This document shows positions 51,385 through 61,407 of a DNA stretch of 64,000 nt, piece after piece. The notes under the pieces are model-generated. The model had not been told where the DNA came from and did no database searches. It saw nothing but the letters and a program-made list of their open reading frames with translations. Location: assembly GCA_977006965.1 (NCBI GenBank), contig OZ345355.1:2046001-2110000 (forward strand), read 5' to 3'. The DNA is from Phymatolithon calcareum. Its lineage: Eukaryota > Rhodophyta > Florideophyceae > Hapalidiales. Position 1 is the stretch's first letter. Every line of letters begins with the position of its first letter. The translations under genes were made by a program, and so were the position numbers.

Positions 51385-54300
51385 TCAAAGTTCCTCCAAA
51401 AGGGCACGCCCATACTCTCGAAGGTTGTCAACAGCGACAGGTAAGCGGTCGAGCACCAGCATCTTTTCCAACAACTCTGCAGTCTCCCCTGAGTGTGGCT
51501 TCGTCAAAGCGTCCGCAGGGTTCTGCGTCCCTGGAACCCAGACGATGTCGTCAATGTCGCCTCGCTCGTACTCTGAGCGCAATCGATGAACATCAGCTAT
51601 CATGCCACGATCTCGCGGCGTACTCTGCGTAGATAGACAACGGTGCAACCCCTTAGAGTCAACGACCAAAGTTAAGCCGATATCCTTTTTTGCAGCGCAA
51701 CGTAGGAATCTCGCAGAGCACGCGCGCAGCCCACAGCAGTCACCGCGGCGATAGTTTCGGCTTCGCCAGACGAGGTAGCAACTCTCCGTTGCTTTCGAGA
51801 TTGCCAAGAGATGGTGTGAAAGATGCTTCCTTCTGTAGCGCCGAATGCAATGCCTACGATGCATGCTTCTTGTGCCACCATTTTCATCTCGCCGGAGTGA
51901 GGGAATCCGGCATCTGAGAACACCACAATTCTCGCTTCCGCTAGCTCTTCCGTAGATGGTTGTAGGTACGACAGTACGGGATCTTTTTTGAGCACCTCCC
52001 GCACGAGCGCATTCACCTGTTTCATCCTCTCTACCCTCATCTTGGGGATTTGCTGCTGGATGAAACTCGAGGCAAAAGCCGCAAAAGGTGAGACCGCAAT
52101 AGCGAGGTAGCCCAGCTTCCCAGCGACCGACTTTACACGGCGCTCCTCCAACCGAGTGATTAATGAGTTCGGCTCCTTGCGTCGCTGTGTGGAAATTTGC
52201 ACGCACTCAACATCTCGAACGTAGCTGTGCATTGCCACCGTCACATCCTGCGGTGTTTGCGTCACGTCTGTGCTGTTGATGGACATTGCAGAGGGAGTAC
52301 AATTCCAGGCGCTCAGCTCGAACACACTGCCGACGCCACCGCGCGCAAACTCGAGCCACTCCGTATTCCTTCCTGCGATCACGAGGTCGTCGACATATTT
52401 CGCTAGGAGAAGGAGAGGGTCCGCGCAGCCACAGTTGTTGTTTTGGCAACTGCATTCGTCGGTGTCTGTGCGGTAAAAGAGCTGTGGGAAACCCAACACC
52501 ACGCTAAGCCCGAGGACGTGTACCATGGCTGCGTCGGATGCTCGCTGCCATTTACGGCCCGCCGATACGAGGCCGTACATAGTTGCGGTGAGTAGCCAGA
52601 GCTCCCCGCGAGAATCCTTCTCTCGGGGTGGCTGTACGTAGACATCACGCCGCGCCTCTCCGGACTGCGTGTATGCACCTCGGATGTCCGCCTTACCTAG
52701 AATCATTCCAAGGCAGACCGACGCGCTGTAGAGGAACCGAAAACCATCGTGCGATACTACTGCAGCGTCCGTGCGAAGGCTTTCGCGTTCTGAATCGCGA
52801 TTTCCGTGCACACAAAGCCGAGCCTTGAGCGCAAAACTTTTGCTCGGTCCGACACCACGTTCAAGAACCATCTTCACCTTGTACACAAAATGGGACGAGA
52901 TGACATTTCCGCCTCCTGGTATGGAGGTGCGTTGCACACGGCGCATGTTTGGCATCCAATTCTCATTTAACTCAGCATGCTGCGCTTTTCTGTAAAGCCA
53001 CTCAGGAATTTCTGCCATCTCCTTAGACATAAATTGGGCGTTTCCAACCGTAGAATACACGCCCGTCAAAACCGTCTGCTCAACTTCCGCTCGGTCGATT
53101 GGGTTTGTCAGCATAGTGTCAATAAGCCGTTCTACCGGCTTTGACGTGCGCGCGCTCCTACGCAAAGTACCTGTAGCTGCGACGTGTTGTATGTCGTCAT
53201 CAACTGCATCACGTCCTGCCTCTGCAACTTTTTCGGTATCATCTGAAGAGGATGGTTCACGGTCACGACCATCGTCTGCACCAGTGTCTTCGCCATTTAC
53301 AACGTTACCGGCTGCAACAGCGGGAAGTACCGACTGTTGGGCATCGGCAATGTTAACTCCGTGCGCGTTCGATGCTGACTGCGAATTATTGTCGTCGTCT
53401 TCAGACGAAGACGACCTATCGTCAGATGGAGAATCGGAATTCTGTCCGTCTTCATCCAGTGCGTTCCGTTCGGCGTCATCCTGTTTCTCTCCAGGTCTAA
53501 TATCCATAGAAGCGCGTACCGCAACGGCAGCCATTGGATTTTTAGGCAACGTACGAACTTCTTCCGGGGCTACAACGCAACGACCGCGCCCACTTCCAAC
53601 CACTACTGAGTAGTCCTCGCGAATCGATCGAACGGTCCGCTGCACCCATCGTCCCCTAGGCCTTTTCCCTCCTGGAAGTAGCACCAAGACCTGATCACCA
53701 ATTCTTATGTTCCTTGAACCGGCGCTAGATGGCCTCGCCTTCAGTACTTTGGCGAGGAGCCAACGGGCAACCATCTCCGCGTGCGCTTCTCGTGCCTCGT
53801 TGGACAGCAAACGCAACCCAGAACCGGATAGCGATGGAGTGTAGCCGCGCACTAGTTCGAAAGACGACGCAGTTCGGTTTCCGTACATGATGTTCCCAAT
53901 GAAACAGGATTCCGCAAGTCTTTCTGTGAGGGGTAGTTCCGATTTGTCGATGTCATTCTCCAGTCGCTCCATGATGTCCTTGATGACTCGGTGCTTTCGC
54001 TCGACCGTTCCAGCCTTATTGTGCCTCCTTGACGGCAACGCCACCAATTTGATACCCATTTGGTCAGCCCATGCCCGTGCAAGTCCCTTGTCGAATTCAG
54101 CATCCCCAATAATTTCCCTGGGGTCACCGTGCCGCAAGATCCATATGTTAACCAAAGTCCGTAGCATCAAACGCAAGTCGCGTGATTCGATTTGAGCTAT
54201 TTCCGAGTACGCTGTTGCGTAATCAACAACGTGAAAAACCATTGCCGAGCCCCAGTACATCACGTCAACATACACCCGTTCGTTGAAGTGTAGGTGGATT

Positions 54301-55038
54301 CGGCTCATACTAAATTTGTTGGCTGGTGGTGGGTCACCACTTCGAATGCAGGCAGTGCATTGAGCTTGTACCTTTGCGATCTCTGCCGTCATCTCAGGCC
54401 TCCACTGGCCCGCGCGCTTTAGCAGAAGCTGAACCGAGCGTGGGTGGAGATGTGTGCGTGCATGGATGCGTTTGATAATACCCAAGGGCACACTTTCTCC
54501 AGCAGGAACGTCCATTAGCATCGCCCGTGCAACATTCCTGTGCAGTCCGTGCATGCGGATACGAGCGTGACCGTCATTAGCTGCAACGTACGTAGCAACG
54601 CGAATAACCAGACCGTCAACTTCGAAGCTTACCCAGTTTCCTTCGTGCGCTTCAACGCACTTGTACACCACCAATGTGTCCTTACCGATAATTAAAGGCA
54701 CATCTCCATCAACCACCAAACAAAATACTTCGATTACGACCTCATCAGATATCGCGAGTGGCAAGACACAGCGACCGACAATTTTCTGAGGGTCTGAGTG
54801 ATTATCTTCAGTTCCGAAGGCGTGCGAATCGAAGTCGCTTTCCTCCTTCTCTTTCAAATTCGTCTCAATGCCACTATCGTCGCAAAACGCTACGTAGTTG
54901 GTAAGTCCAATGACCGTGGCCGTGGTACCGCCGTCAATAATGGCCTCAGCATGCGGTACAGTAGCAGAAACCTTCTGTATATTTTTGTCCTTCGAGACAA
55001 ATGCGAGCTTTGACAACGATGTGTCCGGTGGATCCGCC
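51385..55038 (-). pseudogene. Outer copia pol: protease, integrase, RT, RNase H
   Basis: Downstream part of the gag-pol frame after the nested insertion. Protease motif AIIDGGTTATVIG (DGG in place of the usual D-S/T-G). Integrase zinc site HARTHLH ... CTAC, catalytic Asp in YVDVMYWG, Asp in IIGDAEFD and Glu in GTVERKHR. RT motifs GKADIRGAYTQSG and AKYVDDLVIAG. RNase H residues VVFSDAG and SGEAET. The frame closes at 51672, and the last part (LVVDSKG ... ADALTKPHSG, to 51385) is in the -1 frame. The break lies at a run of six T (51687-51692); one more A on the sense strand would restore the frame. Confidence 0.85.
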
Positions 55039-55043
55039 CAGCG
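55039..55043. repeat. Target-site duplication of the nested copia element
   Basis: CAGCG here and at 59918-59922, immediately outside the nested LTRs and inside the outer gag-pol frame. Confidence 0.9.
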
Positions 55044-55451
55044 TGTTGCGTTTCGTCCTTATGCGCAGGTTGTAAATCGTAGAAGTGCTACCAACTTTAC
55101 TTTAGCACTACCATGCTCCTCTACTTATAGGGCTTGTAACCTGCAAGAACCAAAACCCTTGCCTATGCATACAACTGGCGTGATTCATCATAGGATGTCT
55201 CACGAGCAGGAGTTGTTGCCCACGGCATACTTCAGTGCTTCGCTGTCCCACGCGCTCGGACTTGAGGGTGTTTCCCAGCTCGCACCTGCATTCAGATAAC
55301 CATAGTTCTGTACAACAATTAAAACGCATAACGAGTCTCGATCATTCCTCACCACTTGACTTCTTCGTTCTGATGCTCCAAGGTCGCCGTCCCGATACTA
55401 CCACATCAGAAAGGCACCTTCATGAGTTGTGGAGTCGCGCTATACTCAACA
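55044..55451 (-). repeat. 3' LTR of the nested copia element
   Basis: 408 bp. The sense strand starts TGTTGAGTATAGCG and ends AAACGCAACA. It carries a TATA-like CTATAAGTAGAGG (sense) about 90 bp from its end. Confidence 0.92.
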
Positions 55452-55460
55452 CTCCTCCTC
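55452..55460 (-). promoter_or_regulatory. Polypurine tract of the nested copia element
   Basis: Sense strand GAGGAGGAG lies directly before the 3' LTR. Short but correctly placed. Confidence 0.7.
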
Positions 55461-55496
55461 GACACCACGACGAAGCCTTGAATGAGGACGAGAGAC

Positions 55497-57641
55497 TTAG
55501 TTTCCCAGAGCTAGCTTTTTCGTCAAGTACACGAACTTGACTCGACCCAACGCCTTGGTAAGAACATCGGCGGGCATTTCACTTGTCGGACAGTAGACGA
55601 CTTGAACAATTCCTCTTGCCACCATTTCTCTTGTGTAGTGATACTGCACGTCGATGTGCTTCGTACGCTTGCCTCCAACTTCGGCCCACGTAATGCACGA
55701 CTGGTTGTCCTCGTAGATAGTTGTGCATCCCAACGCGATTCCAAGTTCTGTCAGTATGCTCCTCGCGCGCACCACTGCCTTGCAACATGCCGCCAGTGCC
55801 ATGTATTCAGCCTCTGTAGATGACAAGGAAACACATGACTGCTTGAAGGAACGCCAAGAAACGCAACCGCCGTTGTAGGTGATGAAATATCCGCCAGTCG
55901 AACGTCGGTCCCCACGATCACCGGCCCAGTCGCTGTCACTGTGCGCTGCCAAACTCGATCTGCGTTCGCCGTCAATATTGCCGATACGAATTCCCATATC
56001 CATAGTACCACGTAGATATCGCAGGACGCGCTTGGCCGCCGTCCAATGCTGCACACGGGGTGCGGCAATATAACGACAGAGAACACCAACAGAAAAGCAA
56101 ATGTCCGGCCTGGTCTTTGTTGCAAGGTAAAGTAAGGATCCAACAACCTCCCGATATGGGATCTTCTCCATTTCACGACGCTCTTCTGTGCTTTCCGGCG
56201 CGCCGTTAACAGCGAGACAAAGACCTTCCTGCATCGGTGTATCCGCTGGCTTGCACTCAGACATTCCGAAGCGTTCTAATACGCGTGCCAAGTAGCTTCG
56301 CTGCGTCAACATCATGCTTCGACCATCATGACAGTACTCAAACTTGATACCAAGGAAATGATGAATTCTTCCAAGGTCCTTCACTTTGAACTTAGCACTT
56401 AGCGACTTCTTTGCAGCTTCAATCGCCGTCGTTTCCTTTGAAATGATGATCAAATCGTCAACATAGATAATGATTGTAACTGCCGAATTCGTCCCCTTGT
56501 TCTTGATAAACACATAGTCCGCGGACGCAAACTTGTCGAACCCAAATTCTTGCAGCGTGTCGGTAAGCAACTCGAACCAGATTTTTGGAGACTGCTTCAA
56601 ACCATACAAACTTTTCCGAAGTTTGTAGTGTTGTCCATGTTCATCAAACGGTCGTGGCAAAGTGATGTAGACTTCTTCATCAATCGTCCCATACAGAAAC
56701 GCAGTGACAATGTCTGCCTGATGTACATGAGATCCGTTGCTGATAAGACTTGACATTATGGTTAGAACCGTTTCAAAGTCCGCCACCGGAGCGTACGTCT
56801 CGCCAAAGTCGACGCCAAAACGTTGCTTGTATCCATGACAAACCAGACGGACCTTATAGCTAGACACTGATCCATCTGCATTGAACTTCTTCTTGAAGAC
56901 GAACTTGCAAGTGAGGGCTTGACGTTCGCGCGGTAATATTGCGCTTTCCCAAGTTCGATTCTCCGCCAAGGACTTCATTTCACGATCTAGTGCTTCTTTC
57001 CAAAGATGACGGTCGGGTCCAGCCATTGCCTCATCGTATGTCAAAGGCTCTTCTACTGCGACTGACGCGCCATCCAAAAGACGAGATGGAGGATTCCTAA
57101 CCCTTGGCGGATTGCGCCGCGCCAGACCTTGTGTGTCAGATCCAGCGCCATAACTCCTTGGTGCATCGGCGTCGATTTCGGCGGTCGTACCGCTACCTTC
57201 TTCTTCGATTGTTCCTGGTGTGCTGGAGGGATCAGCATCAGAATCATATTTATCTGAATCATCCGAGGCTCCAGTGTCATACGAGATATCATCCGGAGAC
57301 CAGGCAAATGGCGTTTTGTGAGCTGGTGTAGGTTGATTATTCTTCCACTTTCTTGCCGGGAGCTCTGTCTCAACAACCCTGCAATGACGGCTTTGCACAA
57401 ACCTGTGCTCCTCCTCAAGGTAAACTCGGTACTTACCACGAGAAACACATCTTGTAAGAACACCTTTCTTCGCCTTGGGATGGAGTTTCTTTCGCTTCTT
57501 GTCCGGCACCCTGACCCACGCTCGACACCCGAAAACTCGAAGATAGTCAACATTGGGAACATTCCCAGAGACCATCTCTAGCGGTGTAGCGTTGCGTCCC
57601 GATTTTGCGATGAGGTTACGAATCTTAACAGCGTTTTGCAG
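55497..57641 (-). CDS. Nested copia pol: end of integrase, RT and RNase H
   Basis: Continues in the same frame after the TGA at 57642-57644; no initiation codon is needed if the stop is a mutation or is read through. Starts LQNAVKIRNLIAKSG, then LRVFGCRAWVRVPDKKRKK. RT blocks: CHGYKQRFGVDFGETYAPV, HQADIVTAFLYGTIDEEVY, IIIYVDDLIIIS. RNase H: HSDSDWAGDRGDRRSTGGY, SLSSTEAEYMALA, IYEDNQSCITWA, HIDVQYHYTREM. It ends KKLALGN. All catalytic acidic residues are present. Confidence 0.9.
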   Translation of the reverse strand: MQNAVKIRNLIAKSGRNATPLEMVSGNVPNVDYLRVFGCRAWVRVPDKKRKKLHPKAKKGVLTRCVSRGKYRVYLEEEHRFVQSRHCRVVETELPARKWKNNQPTPAHKTPFAWSPDDISYDTGASDDSDKYDSDADPSSTPGTIEEEGSGTTAEIDADAPRSYGAGSDTQGLARRNPPRVRNPPSRLLDGASVAVEEPLTYDEAMAGPDRHLWKEALDREMKSLAENRTWESAILPRERQALTCKFVFKKKFNADGSVSSYKVRLVCHGYKQRFGVDFGETYAPVADFETVLTIMSSLISNGSHVHQADIVTAFLYGTIDEEVYITLPRPFDEHGQHYKLRKSLYGLKQSPKIWFELLTDTLQEFGFDKFASADYVFIKNKGTNSAVTIIIYVDDLIIISKETTAIEAAKKSLSAKFKVKDLGRIHHFLGIKFEYCHDGRSMMLTQRSYLARVLERFGMSECKPADTPMQEGLCLAVNGAPESTEERREMEKIPYREVVGSLLYLATKTRPDICFSVGVLCRYIAAPRVQHWTAAKRVLRYLRGTMDMGIRIGNIDGERRSSLAAHSDSDWAGDRGDRRSTGGYFITYNGGCVSWRSFKQSCVSLSSTEAEYMALAACCKAVVRARSILTELGIALGCTTIYEDNQSCITWAEVGGKRTKHIDVQYHYTREMVARGIVQVVYCPTSEMPADVLTKALGRVKFVYLTKKLALGN

Positions 57642-58229
57642 TCATTCCGCCCAAAACTCAGCAGGTAAACCGGCATGGCTTAACGTTGCTCGCACGACAT
57701 CAAGAAGTGTGCGATTGACCCTTTCTGCCCTTCCATTCTCATCCGGAGTGTACGGCGCGGAGAATTCAGACTCAATACCCAGAGCCTCCAGATGTTTGGC
57801 CGCGCCAATGTACTCTCCACCACCATCGCTGCGCACGCGCTTGACAACAGCCCCAGTCTGCCGCTCAATCCACTTGATGTATTTGAGAAGTTCTCCTGAT
57901 GCTTCGCCCTTAGATTTGATGGACTTAGCGGTGACGTGCCCGGACGCCTCATCAAGGAACGTCACGTAGTACTTCGCTCCTCCTATCGACATAGTGTGCA
58001 TAGGTCCGCATATGTCGCTATGGATGACTTCTCCTGGGACACGAGAGAGCTGAGTCCTTGATGGCATTGCTCCGTTAATCATCTTTCCTTCAACACACGG
58101 AGGGCACACTTTCTGCTCAAGGTCCAGCTTCAGATCTAGACCTTTAACAATGCCAGCAGTTGCCATGCGCTTGAGTGTACGTCTGTCTGCGTGTCCCATG
58201 CGATAGTGCCATATGTCGAGGGAATCTTC
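57642..58229 (-). CDS. Nested copia pol: integrase
   Basis: Lies between the in-frame TAG (58230) and TGA (57642), same frame as gag. Contains the zinc site IWHYRMGHADRRT ... CPPC, catalytic Asp in VIHSDICGP, Asp in RVRSDGGGEY and Glu in ENGRAERVNRTLL, ending GLPAEFWAE before the TGA. Reading begins before the first Met, so this cannot be an independent gene; it depends on readthrough or on the upstream stop being a mutation. Confidence 0.88.
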   Translation of the reverse strand, partial: EDSLDIWHYRMGHADRRTLKRMATAGIVKGLDLKLDLEQKVCPPCVEGKMINGAMPSRTQLSRVPGEVIHSDICGPMHTMSIGGAKYYVTFLDEASGHVTAKSIKSKGEASGELLKYIKWIERQTGAVVKRVRSDGGGEYIGAAKHLEALGIESEFSAPYTPDENGRAERVNRTLLDVVRATLSHAGLPAEFWAE

Positions 58230-59417
58230 CTAGGATACTCGTACTCGTGCCACGCTTGCATTCTCTATGGCAACGAGAGGAACAGAATACACGCCGCCAT
58301 TTCGCTGACCGCGTCCAACGGTTTTTCTGTCTCGCATGATGCGGCATTCATCCGCCGTGAACGAGACCACAAGCCCAGTGTCACATAGGGCAGATATGGA
58401 AATCAAATTGTGTCCGAGGCCCGGGACATGAAGCACCCTTGGGAGGCTTACTGGATACTTGTTCATTCCCAACGACAGTCGCGCCGGTCCGGCCCCTTGC
58501 GCATCCAAAGTGTCGTTGTTTGCGATGACGACTTGCGACACTGAATTTTCGCTGAGGTGCGAGATTAGATTCCGATCTCTGACCATATGAGATGTAGCAC
58601 CAGAGTCCAGCAGTGCGTATTTCGGTTGTCCGGTTTCCAGCACGGCAAGGGCACCGTCCTGATGTACACCACTATTTCCTTGACGCTTCCGGCGCTCCTC
58701 GTCTGCTGCCTTCTTCTTGCGGCAGTCCTTCTTGAAGTGACCAGGCTTCTTGCAATAGAAACACTTCCGTGTCACTCCCGCGTCGCCAGTTTCCCTGGCG
58801 GGCAAGGCCTGCTCCGACGCTCCGGAACTGCCACTGCCGCCCGCCGATGCATGGAGTGAGTTGTACTCCTGCATCATCCTGGATGAAACCTGCTGCCATG
58901 TAAGCTCTTCCTTCGTTTGCAGCGCCGCGATAGCACTGCCGAAATCGCTTTCCTTCTTCGACCCAAACGACTCGAAGAACATTTTGATGAGGAGACTCTC
59001 ATCCATGGATGCATCCATTGCATCCAGCTTTGCAGCTAAGTTCTCAAACTCCGAGATAAATTCATCCATCTTCTGACCGCTGTACTTGATGCGTGCCAGT
59101 AGTGTCTGCACACTTGCCCTGCTGAACGTATCGACAGAAGCGTACCGTTCAAACAGCCCGTTCCAAATCTTCATTGGATGTTTCTTGTGCTTCATCACCG
59201 CGGCCAAGGGCTTGTCTCCCAGTCCTCGCATGATTACGGAGCAGGCTTTGGCAGCCATCTTCTTCTCCGCTTCGGTGAACGTTTCGAGCTCCTCACTCTT
59301 CGTGAGGATGCTGCTAGCCTCCTTTTCTTCCAGGAGGGCTTCGATACGGGCGGCCCATAGCAAAAAGTTGTCCTTGGGTCCCCTGAACTTCGGGATTGTA
59401 ACCTTGTCTTCAGTCAT
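58230..59417 (-). CDS. Nested copia gag and protease
   Basis: 395 residues from ATG 59417 (MTEDKVTIPKFRGPKDNFLL). The capsid-like UBN2-type region holds CSVIMRGLGDKPLAAVM and QKMDEFISEFENLAAKL. The nucleocapsid knuckle CFYCKKPGHFKKDC is a perfect CX2CX4HX4C. The protease active site is ALLDSGATSHMV. Terminates at TAG after VARVRVS; the same frame goes on into integrase. A short upstream ORF (MGPASRW) starts in the primer-binding site. If the TAG is natural it would set the gag-protease to pol ratio. Confidence 0.9.
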   Translation of the reverse strand: MTEDKVTIPKFRGPKDNFLLWAARIEALLEEKEASSILTKSEELETFTEAEKKMAAKACSVIMRGLGDKPLAAVMKHKKHPMKIWNGLFERYASVDTFSRASVQTLLARIKYSGQKMDEFISEFENLAAKLDAMDASMDESLLIKMFFESFGSKKESDFGSAIAALQTKEELTWQQVSSRMMQEYNSLHASAGGSGSSGASEQALPARETGDAGVTRKCFYCKKPGHFKKDCRKKKAADEERRKRQGNSGVHQDGALAVLETGQPKYALLDSGATSHMVRDRNLISHLSENSVSQVVIANNDTLDAQGAGPARLSLGMNKYPVSLPRVLHVPGLGHNLISISALCDTGLVVSFTADECRIMRDRKTVGRGQRNGGVYSVPLVAIENASVARVRVS

Positions 59418-59494
59418 CCCGGATAGCTGACGTCTTCCCGCTTGAGCACGAAGCCAACGTCAACCAACACGATTTCTTGATTCACCAGCGAGAA

Positions 59495-59509
59495 GCTGGG
59501 CCCATAACC
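59495..59509 (-). promoter_or_regulatory. Primer-binding site of the nested copia element
   Basis: Sense strand GGTTATGGGCCCAGC directly follows the 5' LTR. It is complementary to the anticodon stem-loop of eukaryotic initiator tRNA-Met (GCUGGGCCCAUAACC), not to its 3' end. The same arrangement is known for Drosophila copia, which primes from a half-tRNA. Confidence 0.88.
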
Positions 59510-59917
59510 TGTTGCGTTTCGTCCTTATGCGCAGGTTGTAAATCGTAGAAGTGCTACCAACTTTACTTTAGCACTACCATGCTCCTCTACTTATAGGGCT
59601 TGTAACCTGCAAGAACCAAAACCCTTGCCTATGCATACAACTGGCGTGATTCATCATAGGATGTCTCACGAGCAGGAGTTGTTGCCCACGGCATACTTCA
59701 GTGCTTCGCTGTCCCACGCGCTCGGACTTGAGGGTGTTTCCCAGCTCGCACCTGCATTCAGATAACCATAGTTCTGTACAACAATTAAAACGCATAACGA
59801 GTCTCGATCATTCCTCACCACTTGACTTCTTCGTTCTGATGCTCCAAGGTCGCCGTCCCGATACTACCACATCAGAAAGGCACCTTCATGAGTTGTGGAG
59901 TCGCGCTATACTCAACA
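59510..59917 (-). repeat. 5' LTR of the nested copia element
   Basis: 408 bp, same sequence as 55044-55451. The TATA-like CTATAAG lies at 59590-59596 on the complementary strand and is the likely promoter. Confidence 0.92.
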
Positions 59918-59922
59918 CAGCG

Positions 59923-61404
59923 AACCTTGGACAAAGCAGTTCCGCCAAACTTTTTGGTGCCGTCCTTCTTCGAGCCTGCACTATCTCTGGTCTTTCGAGG
60001 TGTGCCCGTCGGCTTATCTTTGCGTGATCTGCGCTCTTCGTGGATCTTTTTACAAGCGGGGCTCTCATAGTAAAAATGAGTACCCTCACAAACCCAACAT
60101 TTCAAATCGGGCTGAGTACCCGCCAAAGCAGAGAGTGCAGACGCTCCAAAGGAGGACGAAATTTTGCTAGTTTCGTTCAAAGCTTCAACGCTCTTAGCCG
60201 CAAGCTCACCGTGGTCGATCCTACGAAGCGCAGTGCGAACCGCTTCTAGAGTGATCAGTGGTTCCTCTTGCGCGACAGCCACTTCATCAACATCAGTGTC
60301 TGGGAAAACACTCCGGTGCGAGATCGCGTAGGAAAGATTGTTGCTCTTTGCGGCCTCAGTGAGCGTACCGACAACACTGCTTGTCGACAATATGGCGGTA
60401 ACCAATGCGGTACTTTTACCGCCAGCGTTTCGCAGCCGATTCCTGACATCATCAACGGCATCCGCGTCTGGAGCGGCAGTTGTCCAGGCATCCATGGCGG
60501 CAATTGCAGCATTGATTGTCCGAAGCACCTCCTGTGCCCTGACATCCATTTCTTCGAGCTCCACAGAGCATATTCCCAAAGACTCATGCACGCGCGGATG
60601 CGTACGCTCCTTACTGCGAAGGGACGGTGCGTCACTGCTGGAAGATGCAATAGCGGGTGCAGCAGGCGACTCATCGGTGACATCTCTCTGTGCTTCAGCG
60701 CCATCGGTCCCTACATCTGAGTAGAAACTCAGTGCACGCGAGGCCGACGCTGTTCCAACCAACACAGGGGCCTGAGGCCGCACACCTGTGCCACTGCGCG
60801 AAGGTTGGTCCTTTTGGAAGCGCATTGCTGCCTGGAGAACAATACTAAACTCTGACCGAGGCAGCTTGGCATTCAAAACGCAGAGTAAGGCCAGATGCTC
60901 CTGTATGCCAGTAGTTTTGGCAGCTCCTCCGTGGCTGTACGCATAGTGAAGGGACAATGCGCTATATTCGGACCAGTACTTGTCATAGGTCTGGTTCTTC
61001 TGATGCACCTTCTGCATCAGATCCTGCCATGCTTTGGCAGTTTGCAAGAACGCAGACTCCCTGTCAAGAGGGTCCACGATATCGAGCACGAAGTCGACGA
61101 CTTTCATGAACTCATCGCGTGTCATATTCTTCTTCAACATTGATGGTACGTTTCTCACGCGCAAGCCCGCATTTCCGCGGATGTTCGTGATAATTGCTAT
61201 CACCTGCTGACCTCTAGTCAGCTTCCGGTTTGAATCATCGTCGTATAGGTCCTGGAACGCGATCCACTCGCAGACCAGCCGGCGGTACATTCGCGGGTTT
61301 GTGTTGTCATAGAAGACGGGGACCTCCCCAGCCTTTACCGAGCCCACTCGGTCTACGACCTCTTTGTTCGCCACATGGCGATACTTTCGAGGGCCTGGGC
61401 CCAT
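59923..61404 (-). pseudogene. Outer copia gag (5' part of gag-pol)
   Basis: The frame starts at the ATG inside the primer-binding site (61402-61404, MGPGPRKYRHVANKEVVDR); it is also open back into the LTR. The capsid-like region includes DNTNPRMYRRLVCEWIAFQD and LTRGQQVIAIITNIRGNAGL. Near the end is CWVCEGTHFYYESPACKK, a CX2CX3HX7C variant of the zinc knuckle. It is cut by the nested element: the physical frame runs 15 codons into the nested LTR and stops at 59872. Removing the insert and one CAGCG joins it in frame to pol at 55038. Confidence 0.85.
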
Positions 61405-61407
61405 AAC
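61394..61407 (-). promoter_or_regulatory. Primer-binding site of the outer copia element, overlapping the gag ATG
   Basis: Sense strand GTTATGGGCCCAGG adjoins the LTR end and matches the initiator tRNA-Met anticodon region, like the nested element. The ATG of this site is in frame with gag. Confidence 0.8.

Larger units (their letters stand above)
55044..59917 (-). mobile_element. Nested Ty1/copia retrotransposon
   Basis: 4.87 kb, minus orientation, with two 408-bp LTRs that are identical as far as I can read, TG...CA ends and the CAGCG duplication. The single gag-pol frame is broken by two in-frame stops only (TAG 58230-58232 and TGA 57642-57644). The protein motifs are those of canonical copia (DSGATSH, CCHC knuckle, YVDD), clearly a different lineage from the outer element. 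Identical LTRs imply very recent insertion. Confidence 0.93.

Noticed and set aside
51360-51630. Plus-strand frames inside the copia elements (for example 50747-51589 and 53116-53613)
   Set aside because: They are antisense to LTR or pol coding sequence, and their residues are explained by the pol codons.
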